Of a DNA stretch of 24,594 bases, positions 1-10,404 are shown one piece after another (positions within the stretch are counted from its first letter, which is position 1; each line of letters opens with the position of its first letter). Where the stretch lies: NCBI GenBank assembly GCA_964058845.1, contig CAXKVR010000456.1, positions 1 to 24,594 of the forward strand, written 5' to 3'. The DNA comes from Carex sylvatica. Taxonomy: Eukaryota; Streptophyta; Magnoliopsida; Poales; Cyperaceae. Under the pieces are notes generated by a model, which saw only the letters and a program-made list of their open reading frames with translations, searched no databases and was not told the DNA's origin. The translations under genes and the position numbers were made by a program.

Positions 1-1412
1 CTTTAGTACCGATTCTTTTGATTTCTTCTTTCTTATTAAAAATCTCTAAAACTCACACACTATGCATCGGGATCCTTTAAACCTTACACAATTCTAACTG
101 GATTCATTTGTGAGTTTACCAATTTACCGTCTCACTACTTCGGTTCTCGTAACAATTCGATTTTATGATTAATTAAATCCTAATTTCGTTGAAATTTGAA
201 TTAATCGCTAGATGTCAACATTGAGGGAGAGGTTTACCGATTACACGTCTATTTGGTCGGGTTAACCTAATCAATCAATCATATTTTCCCAATTTCAGAT
301 TTGGTACCGAGAACTCCAAAATTAAAAAAATCCAAAAATTGAGATGAAATCGAGAAAAGAATCGATAAATAACCAACAAGAAAGTTCAAAGAACTAGTCT
401 ACAAGCAATTCAAACACAAATCTCGGGTTTAAAATGAAACCCGAGCAATCGAGAAAATTCGAGGTTCCAAGAGAGAAGATGAGAGAAAGAAATACCGAAT
501 AGAAGGGCTATGAGAGATCTACGACCAATTTCTCGCCGCTACCTTCGATTTCACGGACTTTGGAGCAATATAGAGGGAGAGAGAGCTCTCTTTCTCTTTT
601 CTTCTCTCTTGGGCGGAACACAACAGGCAGAGGGGATAGTGACGGGGGAGAAAGAGAGAAAGAAAGAAAAGAAAATCTGAAATTTTGGTTAAAAGTCCCT
701 TTGAGTGCGGACACACTGAATTTCAGTGCGGGTCGACCACCCGCACTCAGCAATTGGCAGAACTTCAGTAACGCAGAAAATTCACGTGTGCGGACGCACT
801 CATATCCAGTGCGGGTTAGTCACCCGCACTCAACACTTGGCAGAATTTAGACGGCTTGGGAAACACAGAAAAATACTCCAGTGCGGACGCACTCACGTAC
901 AGTGCGGACATACTCACGCACAGTGCGGATGCATTTAGTACTTAGTCAAATTTTTATCAAAACGACATTCGACAAGACAAAGTCCGAGCCTAATGCGTAT
1001 GCATTGAAATTCAGTGCGGGTCAAGGCACCCGCACTCAAGACTTTGTCAGTTTTCGAAAAAAGAACTGGAGTCAGTATGGATAACCCTTCTGCACTCACC
1101 ACCAGTACGGACGCACTCAGCTTATAAAATTTCAAAAATTCGTATTTTCGACGCGATTTCGATTCACACTTGATTTATTTATCTAGAAAAACCTTAATTA
1201 AGGTTTAAACTTCTATTTTATTAGCACAATTTTTTATTCTTGTTTTCAAATCACTTGAAAATTAATTGTAAAATTTTCGTAACGTAACAACGTGCAAGAA
1301 AAAATCAACTATTTTGAGATGCGTTCTCGAAAAAATTCGATGGCTGGATTTCGGATTACAAGAATTTCAGGGTGAACAGTACCCGATCTCAGAATTTCAG
1401 CTGATTTATTCC
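1..1412. mobile_element. Right part of the same Mutator-like element (copy A)
   Basis: Identical to 12605-14016. The right inverted repeat ends at 1412 (ATTCC) and is followed by ATGATCAAA at 1413-1421. The left part lies outside the window, so neither the left TIR nor the matching target duplicate can be seen here. Confidence 0.65.
704..1122. repeat. Array of short AGTGCGG palindromes (copy A)
   Basis: Three perfect 9-bp hairpins, AGTGCGGGT paired with ACCCGCACT, lie at 725-747, 808-830 and 1013-1036 with loops of 5, 5 and 6 nt. Between them are shorter forms of the AGTGCG-GA-CGCACT type at 788-799, 880-893 and 901-914, and decayed ones at 704, 922 and 1105. Most right arms are followed by CA. 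Small ORFs across this area read through the palindromes in several frames and are not credible genes. Confidence 0.85.
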
Positions 1413-1559
1413 ATGATCAAAACATTACAAATTGTCCGTTTTCTGTTTATATGATATATGGTAATATAAAATATAAAATATTAGATATGATGAGAAAATA
1501 TAAACTATATTTGTTTGCTTCGTCTTATCTTAGTTTTTCTAAGTCACAATTTTATAAAA

Positions 1560-1894
1560 AAATATTAATTTAAAACTAAATTAAAATAAATTTATTTGAT
1601 AAGTTTGATAAGTTAAATTAATTATTTTTAATTTAAAACTAAATTAAAATAAGTTTATTTAATAAGTTTGATGAGTTAAATTAATTATTTTTAATTTAAA
1701 ACTAAATTAAAATAAGTTTATTTGATAAGTTTGATGAGTTAAATTAATTATTTTTAATATTTACAAGTATATACACATAACTTTAATAAAAATACAAAAT
1801 TATCTGTAAAATTCTAATCAATCAATCACATACTGATTACTGGCTCGATGATATTCCGTACATCCAATGAACACATACCGTTATTTACAATACT
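1560..1894. mobile_element. Decayed hAT-MITE relative, right part (copy A)
   Basis: The right end CCGTTATTTACAATACT (1878-1894) matches the right terminus of the hAT MITE at 9074-9832 with one change, and the adjoining AT-rich body is similar and holds the 63-bp triplication. I could not find a left terminus or a target duplication, so this is a truncated or eroded copy and its left limit is approximate. Confidence 0.5.
1567..1755. repeat. 63-bp unit repeated three times (copy A)
   Basis: Three head-to-tail units begin AATTTAAAACTAAATTAAAA at 1567, 1630 and 1693, with only a few substitutions among them. The unit contains AAGTTTATTTGATAAGTTTG, which resembles the right third of the hAT MITE at 9074-9832. 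The triplication therefore probably arose inside a related element. Confidence 0.9.
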
Positions 1895-2083
1895 ATTCAA
1901 AAGTGTTGATCTTTCTTCTATTAAGAAAATTAAAAATATTTAAATATTTAATTTGTAAGTAAATTTTCATATAAAGATAATACTAAACAATTTAAATTCA
2001 CTATTTGAACTTTAGTAACCATGATATTGATGCATAGTACGAACCATTTTGTATTATGCGCAACGCCATAGCCTCACTAATGA

Positions 2084-2471
2084 GGAAATAAATTTACTGC
2101 GATCCAAAGGAATTGCAGGTCATGTTATTTCAAATTAAATTTTTTATTGCAGGTCATGTTATTTCAAATCAAATTTTCTAATTTTTTAAAGGAAAAATTA
2201 TCAAAATATCATTCTAAAGTTTGAAATTACAAAAATATCACTTCAAACTTTATTAATTTATAATTTTGTCATTTATACTCAATTCTTATACTATTTTTAT
2301 TAAAAATTAATTAAAAAATACTGTTTTGAAATACGTATTTTGTACCTGGTTGTGCAATTCTGAAATATGTATTTCAAGACAGTATTTTTTAGTTAATTTT
2401 TAAATAAATAAAATGTTTGATTTGAAATAACAGGTACCTGCAATTCTTATGGATCACAGCAGATTTATTCC
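2084..2471. mobile_element. 388-bp Mutator-like MITE (copy A)
   Basis: Exact 9-bp direct repeats CACTAATGA flank it (2075-2083 and 2472-2480). The inverted ends are GGAAATAAATTTACTGCGAT and, reverse-complemented, GGAATAAATCTGCTG, and similarity continues for over 60 bp. Inside is a second near-palindrome centred near 2360, built on AATACTGTTTTGAAATACGT. The left arm carries a 34-bp internal duplication (2113-2146 and 2147 onward). The whole element can fold into a long hairpin. Confidence 0.85.
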
Positions 2472-2644
2472 CACTAATGATGATCTAGTTGACTTTAATA
2501 GAGGTTCTTTTATCAGGCTCCAAAATGCAAAAGACTTGACTGCTTGATAGAGAGAGACAATATAAAAGTGGCTTTTATTGTCAGTCCAACCAGAGCGCAC
2601 TTGCATTGTTCCTAAATAAAAGATAATTAATTAGGTATCATGAT

Positions 2645-2995
2645 TCATGCCGAGGTTTTTCTAGTTACCCCCCTCAAATGTCAAAATTCCTATATTAGTA
2701 CCCATTTTAAAAAAAATTTAAAAATTGCAACGTGTGTTAACCCAGTCTGCGTACAATTTTTGCCACGTACGTAGACTCAGTCTGTGCTCCATTTTATTTG
2801 ATTGCATTGTTTTTTTTGTTTCATGTCCGAATCTGTACTTCGATTCTAAAAAAAAAAACGATTTGGCAAAATGCATACGTGTCAAAAATGATGCGCAGAT
2901 TGGTTATGCGCACGTGATAACTTTTGAATTTTTTTTTATGAAACAGCAATATCAGAATTTTGAAATTTCAGGTGGTAACTAAATTTTTTTCGGAG
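2645..2995. mobile_element. Inverted-repeat MITE of about 351 bp (copy A)
   Basis: The left arm (CTAGTTACC...CAAAATTCCTATATT) and the reverse complement of the right arm (TTAGTTACC...CAAAATTCTGATATT) match over about 45 bp. TATCATGAT occurs on both sides (2636-2644; 2996-3004) as a possible 9-bp target duplicate. Because ATCATGAT is itself a palindrome, it could instead be the outer end of the inverted repeats. An 85-codon frame at 2725-2982 lies entirely within the element and is not a gene. Confidence 0.6.
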
Positions 2996-3004
2996 TATCA
3001 TGAT

Positions 3005-3527
3005 ATGAAGTTACATTAATTTATGCTGGTATCATTAGCAACTTCATGTGCCCACTGGAGAATGCTGTTTTTGCTTTATTTGAAAACAATTTTAGTACTT
3101 AATTATTTATTTTTAAGGTATTATCTATATAATTAAATATTTCATATACTTCTAGATAATATAATGTATTCAGTTACTCTGTACTCTGCAAATTAGTTTG
3201 TAAAATTGGACATTTTGTTTTGTCCTTTGATTTGTTATATATATATTTTTTTTTTCATTTTAATACTAAAAGGGCACTAGAATACAGAGGAACAAATTGC
3301 ATTTTTTTATTACTTCACAACCGTTCACAGATTTAAAATATTATTAATCTAAGCTTTATGTGTGTTCATGACTATTTATATCTTAAATACATTCATATCT
3401 TGTAAGAGAATAAATTGGCCTAGTGAAATTCAAATTCAAATCGAGCTCATTTCCGTTCCTGATACTCCTTTTTTTCTCTTGCAAATATTATGAAATAGAG
3501 TAGGGTATGGTTAAAATGCCCTGTTTC
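3005..3527. other. Gene-free AT-rich interval (copy A; repeated at 15609-16131)
   Basis: No ORF with codon character, no splice-flanked exon and no inverted repeat was found. It contains an ATATAT tract running into ten T near 3236-3256. Probably intergenic filler between two MITEs. Confidence 0.5.
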
Positions 3528-3856
3528 CATGCTTCAATCGTGCATCATATCTTTATCTCCATTTTTAAATCATAAACATTCAATTCGTACCATTCAATAT
3601 TGTCCCAAATTTCATTTTTTTTTTAAATTAATTTTTACTATTTTTTTAAATAGATACAAAATCAATGTTTTTTAGAAGATTAGGACTATCTAAAATAGTG
3701 ATTTTATACCTATCCAAAAAATAGTAAGAAATTTCAAAAAAAATATAAAATTTGGTTTCCAAACTCATTTTAATATAGAAATCATATTGAGTGGTTCAAA
3801 TTAACTATTTGAACTTTAAAAATGAAGATAAGAATTTGAGGTATGATTGAAGCATG
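3528..3856. mobile_element. Inverted-repeat MITE of about 329 bp (copy A)
   Basis: The left end CATGCTTCAATCGTGCATCA and the reverse complement of the right end, CATGCTTCAATCATACCTCA, begin diverged arms of about 75 bp that both continue into TCATTTTTAAA-like and CACTCAATAT-like blocks. No clear target duplication was found. It ends 24 bp before the stop codon of the truncated PLD, so it supplies most of the new 3' flank of that gene. Confidence 0.65.
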
Positions 3857-3880
3857 AATTTTTTATTTTTTTATTTTATT

Positions 3881-6800
3881 CTATGAGAAATATCCATGAA
3901 GTAAATGCCCAGGCAAATCAATGATAGAATCTCCTGTAAACATCTCCCATAGTATCTCCGCAACTTCTCTCACTGTCCTGACGCACTCCAAGCTCTCTGG
4001 TTCGAGAAAAACATCGCTCGGTTGCTTGCAATGGCTCATGAAATGCTCATGAAACAGTGCCATGCGGTATGCATAAATCTGACCACGGGCGTGGCCATCT
4101 GGCCCATTTAGGTGTGATGGTTGGTATGACCCGTGTGCAATCTCAGTGTCTCGGTCACCAGCAAGTGATCTCTGGTTTAAGTTTGCTGATCCAACTATCA
4201 CATACTCATCATCAACTGTACATTTGAAATTATTAAGTCACTAGTGAATAGAATCACAGTAGCAGTAACAGTAATAATAGTAACATGATAATAATAATGT
4301 GAAGTGAAGAAGTATATAGCAATTGAATAATGATTTATTTAGTAAATTTATTTTCTTGTAAATATACTAACCTATCATGAGCTTGGCATGAACATAAATC
4401 ATAAACCGTCGGTTAATCTGTGCCCTTGAGTAATCAGTCCCCTCCTCTGGCTTATCCGGAGGCACATAATCCCCATGCGCCAGAGCCTCCCTGTTTCCGA
4501 GGCAAAAGAAGTTCAAGTAATCGCATGGGTGTGCCTTCCCTTTCAGACCGGCCTCCTCTATCGCCTTTGCTACTATTTCATACATCATCTCCATGGTCAA
4601 CCTATCAAATTTGTTGGCCACATGATTTACTTTGCAAAGTGACTTCAACAATTTTAGAAAATTAACAATTAAAAACAGTTAAAATGCACCTAGTCCATCT
4701 GAGTATGGCTTGAACTGAGCCGCCCTCAGGTAACCCTTCAGGCCACATTGGTGTGACTATATAAGCAGCGAATCTCTCGCCTTTCTTAATCTTACTTGCA
4801 ATTTTTAAGGCAATCTCAATCGGTATGAGGTTGAGGCACCCGCTGTCCTGGTCCTCCTTCCAAGCTGCACAACTCCCGAGGAAATACTGGTTTTCGATGT
4901 AGATAAACCGCCGGGCTCGTCGGATTGCCTCAATGTATGCCACGTGTATGCTCTGGTCAATCGTTACGTCCTTCCCACTCACAAGCCCCATTTCTGATGC
5001 CTGTTCCGGGTCCGAAGGGAAATCCACTGATGCGTCATCTATTGATCGAAAGACCTACATATATAACATATTTCAATAGATACCTTATCCAAGATTTGAA
5101 TTATGGTGTTCATGAACTCAAAAAGTCTTTTTGTTAGCTGAACTCCAAAATTTGTTCGATTGACTTGAAATGATGAACCAAACCATTAGAACCGATTTAC
5201 TTTACGAGTTATACGTTTATATGCAAATTTTTGAATTAATTTAATACAAATTCAAGTGGTAAAAAAATTGATGGAAAACTAACACATTAAAATTAATTTT
5301 AAAATATTTGTTTTTTTACCATTTAACTTTATACTAAACTAATTCAAAAATCTAAATGCATCACTCATAAAGTAGAATTGTATGAACAGTTTGAATATAT
5401 CACTTGAAGTCAATCCGATAGGTTTTGAAGTTAAACTCGCAAAGAGATTTGGTGAGCTTAAGGACACACTGCTTCTACTCCCTTATCCAATGAATAGTAG
5501 TCTAACACCTGTAGATAGAGATAGAGAGATAACCTGCACATTCCACGACTGTTGTGCATTGTGCCACGTGGGATTGGGAAACTTATCAGGCGTAACATCA
5601 AACAAGCTATTGTGCAGATCCGGAGGAGCTTGCTTCTTCCAGCGCTGTTCAAAGTTGGTGAGCACATCCCATGCCGCTTGGCCCTCGAGACGAGAGTGTG
5701 CATCATGCCATGGCTCCCGTGGGCCTCCTTGTTCCAGGCTCGCATGAAATAAGAGATGCGAGTAGTTGTTCTGCATGAAATCATTCCGATACGTTGTGTC
5801 CAGATCATGGAACAAAGTGTGCTTCTCATCATCATACCTGTTGCATATGGTACAAAATTGTGTCATGCTATATTTGTGCAGAGGAATCCAGACTCAACTT
5901 TATTCAGTTTACCTTGCTTAACCCTCAATTGGATCAGTACAAGACTTAATTTAACCTCAATTTTTGATAAAACTCACCTTCCATCGCATATGTCGATTCC
6001 ACCGATGAAACTAACAACATGCCTTCCTGACCCATCAGCCGTAGCAACATCAAGTGTAACCGACTTTTGGTGGTGAGTGAACTCCATCATGAGCTCCACC
6101 TGTTCAACAGCGGTCAGAGACATGTCGGCGTCCCTGGGGCACAGAAAGCATTTCACCTTACTCCCCTCGAAAAAATTGAAGGTCTCTTCGTCGTGCGTCC
6201 CCATCAGCCCCGCATTTCCAAGGAAGGAAATTGAGGTGTGATCTTGCCACACCATGACCAGCACTGTCACCCCTTCCTCGGCCTTTCTTTTCAAGAGTTC
6301 TCCTACTGTGACACCTTCGGCTCCAGGAATCATTCGCTCGGGATCACGCACCTGTCGATACACATAAATTTTCATGCTGAGATCTTTTACTGGAAGCCCT
6401 CTTATAGAAAAATTAAAAAGAAAACATTAATAAACACCTAGAGTATAATTGTTAAGTTAGATACTGACAAATGACTCATTTGTCACTCAGGCCTTCCATC
6501 TAACAGGTAGTCAGCAGTAAACAGACCAAAACCATAAGCACTAAAAGTAATACTTTTTTTCTTGTAATTTACCAATGTGATCTGAGTGTTGACGGACCAC
6601 CCGGCAACATAGATAAAATGCCGGGCATCGTTGATGGATGTGTAGAGATCCTCCCATGCTCTGGGTGGGACGTAGCGGCTGCCGTCGGAAAGACGGATGT
6701 CGGGCTGAAATTCGTTGGAGAGGTGAGAGTTCTGGTAAAGAGTGACATTGCATGAGTTGCGCTGCGGGAAGTAGCAATGGCGGACGCCTGTGAATTGCGG

Positions 6801-9800
6801 CAGCCGGATGCTGGCATCCCAGCAAGGATCGGTATGCACCGGGAAGTACTGCAGCTGTGCCTCAATGCTTGCCCTGTTGATATGAAATCAGCAATAGCAT
6901 AGGATATAGCTTGTGTGTATGCATGTATGTTAAATTGTTGGTTTACATGTTTTTGCAGTATACATGTGCAGAATTAGGGTGCTCTAATTAGTTTACCAAG
7001 TTCATTGGTGAGCTTAAATTCAAAATTTACAAAAATAATTTCAAATTAACAACAAATATCAAAACCATTAAAATCGGTCTATTAATTTATGAATAATGTG
7101 TTTACATATTCAATTTATAAATTTCTAATTAAGTATAAAGTAATGTGGTTAAAAAAAGAGTTTACAAGTTAATTTTAATACGTTCATTTTTTATTATATT
7201 TTGGGTGCTTAATTTTATATTAAATTAAACTGAAAATTTATAAATTTGACATATAAATGCATTATTCATCAAGTAGATCTGTTTCAATGATTTCAATTCG
7301 TTATTTCTAATGAATTTTGGAGTTGAGCTAACAAAAACTTGGTAAGTTTAAGAAGACCCTAGTTCTACTCCATGTAATACAGGACCCCTTTTTAAACTTT
7401 TTATTTATTTGTTGGTTTATACTATTTTACTTTTTAGAAATATTTGTCTTGCGTATCTTAGTTTTTTTAAATATTTAACATTAACCATTCAATCTAAACA
7501 AAATATATGCGAGCATTTTCTTTTCATTTTTTTTAAAATTCAAATAAAATGGCTGAAGACATACATTTGAAAACTAGACATGATTTTCATAAACTTTGAA
7601 AAAAAAAAATATTACCGGAGGCAGATTTAAGTAGTCCCCCATTTTTTTTTCAAATTTATGTATTATTTTCTATATAATTTAGAATAAAATATTATAATAT
7701 TGTAAAATTATATTCTTTTTTGTAAAATAAATTATATGACTGATTTTCAGCATGTGTTTGATTTTTATAATTCAAAAGTTAAGCTCTACCCCAAATAAAA
7801 CTCTATAACAAATAAATATTAGAGCCCAAATAGGCTTGTTTTTGTAATCTCAAAGTAAGCCATTATTTTAGTTTTGGGTCTGGCCTGTTTAAGAAATTTG
7901 CTTCCTTTTTATTTTGATTCACTTCGGGTCGTAGGTTTCTTGGGCTCTTTGGGTCACAAATCAATGGTTTATCTTCTCTAGGAATTCATATTATCACCCA
8001 AGGTAACTGGATATTTCTGACATTTCTGTTTAGATCGATCAGAATTCGCATAAATATTAAAAAACCTACGTGCATTTTATCTTGGATCGGATTGATTCGG
8101 ATTCTAATCAAACGGTATGGATTTAAACAGAAATATTATGTTACCTCAGAGGATATGGATTCCTTCTGTGTTGAGTTGTGTTTTATTTATTTTTTTTAAA
8201 AGATTGTTGGTACTTGTTACTATTACAAACAGCAAAATACAGTATACAATCAACAATTAATCACAAAACATACTTAGGCAACTTGTTGCCAAGCTCACTG
8301 TGCAGTTCGAATCGCTCCTTGATGACTTCACCAGACAAGAGCCGGTCCGTAGCAATGGTGGCACGGCCAAGCTCGTCAGCACCAACCGGAAGCTGGTTCT
8401 TTACCGAGAATGTGAGATCAGGAGATGAATGCGCCACGTACAACCGAAACGATTCATTCCATACCGGGTTCTGCGGGTGGAACTCTACCAGCCTTGTGCG
8501 GGCTACACGGGCTGCACCGATATCTATCGTGGCATATACCTTGCTGTGCGACAGAGGCAAATGTAGTGCTTCCTCTAGTTTCTCGAAAATCTGAGCAATT
8601 TGTATTCAGAGAATCAGTATGACTATATGGGTTTAGCATGAATCAGGCTCAGAGAATCAGTATGACTATATGGGTGTAGCATGCATGATTCAGGCTGTCT
8701 CAGAAAATAGTATATGTTTTTAGGTAATTGTACAGTATTTTTTAGATACTATTTTTAAGAGTTTAACCTCTATATTTCCATAGAGAGACAGAGCTCGTGC
8801 TACTGTGATAAACCCGCAGTTCTTAGCTAGGTAATTGTCCTATAGAACTTTATTTTGTTTCAAAAACTTTACCTATAAAATTTCTTTATTGGTATTTGAA
8901 TTTTTTACATTGAGTGATACACTTGGGAAAAAAATGGACAAAATGTCCATACATTGTAAAGTTTGAAGAAAAAACAATTGTTTATTTATTATGAATGTTA
9001 TTATTTTTTAAATGAAATTTTTTTTAGGAGAATTAATGCAAGTTGCATATATATTATATATACCTATTTGATCCAGTGTTGTAAAAAACGGCTTTAATGG
9101 CCGATTAAACAGCCGTTTAATCGTTAACGACGGTCAAACAATTACGAATACACTTAACGGACAACTATTTACGGATGAAAACGATTAATCGGCCGTTTAT
9201 TCCCGTTTATTCCAGTGAATATTTATTTTCATATTGATTTTTTTTTCTATGATTGTGTGTGATAATAAGTTTTATAAATCATGTATTGTAGTTTTATTTG
9301 TACTTGGACATAAATCTAATATTTTTTATATATGTTTTTTCTTCTTACTTATTTTGAAATTGATTAATTATTTTGTTATTTATTTACTATATATTTTTCT
9401 TACTTACTGATGTAGTTTTTTTCAATTGGTACGATGTGTTCGTTATGAAACTTATAAGTTGTTATCATAAACTAAATTTAGTGATTTTATGGTGGAATGT
9501 TTCATTTCTTTCAAATAATATGTTATTAGTATTTGAAAAAGCTTAATTCTTGAATTATTTTTCATTAAATAAATGTGTTACTTACACGTGTAAAGTGCTT
9601 ATGCGTTAATGAAAAATAAGCATAGTGTCGTGTTATAATAATAGAACTAAATTATAAGTTTATTTCATAAGTTTAATGAGTTAAAAAATTATTTTTAATA
9701 AATTATATTATATATATATAAATTTAATAAAAACGTTAAATTGTCCGCATAATTCCGATTAATCGGCCGCATACCAATTAATCGCTTGGCGGTACCCCAT

Positions 9801-10304
9801 CCGACTACTGCATACCGTTATTTACAACACTGATTTGATCTATTTACTTCTTCTTTTTCCTCTTTGTCCTTCTTTAATTCATCACTTTTCATTTTTTTAA
9901 TCATTACGTGGATACAGAATCCTTAAATTTGCAATGTGGAAAAATTAAATTTTAATTATTTAAGGATGCTTTTGTGAGAAGGACACAAATCTCATAATTT
10001 ATAAGACTTTCTTGCTCACAAATCTCAGTTTTTTTTTCCTTACATTTTCTCTATTTGTTTAAACCTGACGCCTCATCGTGTTACAGTAAAATAAAAATAT
10101 ACAAAACAAATGATATTTATTCAAACACAAAACACATGCAAAATAATTGCTCTATATAGCTTTATTAAATTTCAAATGCATAGATTTATGAGAAGATATT
10201 ATAAATAAAACCTGAAATATTGGTCCAACGAGAGCATTATGTAGGTGGTGCGCTTCAAAAACCGTCACCTCTAAAATTCCATGGAGAAAATCTGATGCCT
10301 CCAT
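3881..10304 (-). CDS. PLD: Phospholipase D, alpha class (alpha4/epsilon-like), C-terminally truncated; 8 exons
   Basis: Hydrolyses membrane phospholipids to phosphatidic acid and a free head group. Coding exons, in transcript order: 10304-10212, 8590-8274, 6873-6573, 6351-5978, 5837-5534, 5054-4690, 4601-4372, 4215-3881. All introns are GT-AG and all phases agree, giving 772 codons plus stop. The start is the ATG at 10304 (MEASDFLHG), 92 bp from a TATA box. A C2 domain covers about residues 1-135. HKD motif 1 is H331-x-K333-x4-D338; HKD motif 2 is H656-x-K658-x4-D663, split by intron 7. IENQYFLGS lies at 516-524 and an ERF (DRY-like) motif at 556-558. The C2 loop that is Asp-rich in PLD-alpha1 reads VKNQLPVGA, as in calcium-relaxed epsilon types (inference). 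Relatives continue about 40 residues past LPGHLL; here foreign codons end the frame at TAG 3883-3881. No GT donor is present there that could splice onward. It may be inactive. Confidence 0.9.
3902..3903. other. Duplication junction inside the PLD last exon
   Basis: Bases up to 3902 match copy B up to 16506. From 3903 on, the sequence is phospholipase D coding DNA on the minus strand. The junction falls within one leucine codon (3904-3902). Codons before it encode the conserved LPGH; codons after it (L-H-G-Y-F-S-stop) come from DNA that is intergenic at 16485-16506. AAAT occurs immediately right of this junction (3903-3906) and 2 bp past the other breakpoint (16509-16512), which is possible but weak microhomology. 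Confidence 0.85.
5113..5462. mobile_element. Foldback (inverted-repeat) element in PLD intron 5
   Basis: The left arm, with blocks AACTCCAAAATTTG, GATTGACTTGAAATGAT and TTTTTGAATTAATTTAATAC, pairs with the right arm when reversed (GATTGACTTCAAGTGAT, TTTTTGAATTAGTTTAGTAT). The arms are over 120 bp and meet near 5285. They are diverged, so this is an old insertion. Ends are approximate and no target duplication was identified. It fills most of the 479-bp intron (5055-5533). Confidence 0.6.
6984..7372. mobile_element. Foldback element in PLD intron 2, related to the one in intron 5
   Basis: The left arm near 6990 (TTACCAAGTT, TGAGCTTAAATTCAAAATT, ATGAATAATG) matches the reverse complement of the right arm near 7340 (TTACCAAGTT, TTAGCTCAACTCCAAAATT, ATGAATAATG). 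The outer right segment, around AAACTTGGTAAGTTTAAG, resembles 5448-5482 of the intron 5 element, so both belong to one family. Ends are approximate. Confidence 0.6.
7373..8273. other. Remainder of PLD intron 2, no feature seen
   Basis: AT-rich, no coding exon in frame with its neighbours and no repeat recognised. The donor GTATGT lies at 8273-8268 on the minus strand, immediately after exon 2. Confidence 0.5.
9074..9832. mobile_element. hAT-type MITE, 759 bp, in PLD intron 1
   Basis: The 18-bp terminal inverted repeats CAGTGTTGTAAAAAACGG (left) and CAGTGTTGTAAATAACGG (right, reversed) differ at one base. Exact 8-bp target duplicates ATTTGATC lie at 9066-9073 and 9833-9840, diagnostic of the hAT superfamily. 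Subterminal ATTAATCGGCCG-like motifs recur near both ends, as transposase-binding sites do in hAT elements. No transposase frame exists, so the copy is non-autonomous. It lies wholly within intron 1 (8591-10211). Confidence 0.92.
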
Positions 10305-10395
10305 CTCTCACCCTCTCTCTCTAATCTCTATCTGTTTGAAGCTTCACCTTTTGCTCTCTTTTATTTTTTGGCTTTTTTATGTAACGCAAGTTGCG

Positions 10396-10403
10396 TATTT
10401 ATA
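10396..10403 (-). promoter_or_regulatory. TATA box of the phospholipase D gene
   Basis: The minus strand reads GGTATAAATACGC here, 92 bp upstream of the ATG at 10304. A start site about 30 bp downstream would give a leader of roughly 60 nt. That leader includes a CT/GA-rich run at 10306-10334, common in plant 5' UTRs. No upstream ATG was seen in that short leader. Confidence 0.7.
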
Positions 10404-10404
10404 C

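Larger units (their letters stand above)
1..3902. repeat. Left copy (A) of a long identical direct repeat
   Basis: This stretch reappears at 12605-16506 with a constant offset of 12,604 bp. I compared many lines, including homopolymer runs and the ATATAT/poly-T tract near 3240, and saw no substitution or indel. The left edge is only the window edge, so the true repeat probably extends further left. The right edge is sharp: identity ends at 3902, after which this copy enters the phospholipase D last exon while the other copy continues into unrelated DNA. The copy contains the right part of a Mutator-like element, a hairpin array, three MITEs and a 63-bp triplication, but no gene. Confidence 0.97.

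Noticed and set aside
508..1135. Overlapping small frames of 65-96 codons on both strands across the hairpin array (and at 13112-13739)
   Set aside because: They lie in a transposon, overlap one another in several frames, are built from palindrome and GA-rich sequence, and show no domain or splice support.
2725..2982. 85-codon plus-strand frame (also 15329-15586)
   Set aside because: It sits entirely inside an inverted-repeat MITE and has low-complexity F/S/K-rich content without a recognisable motif.
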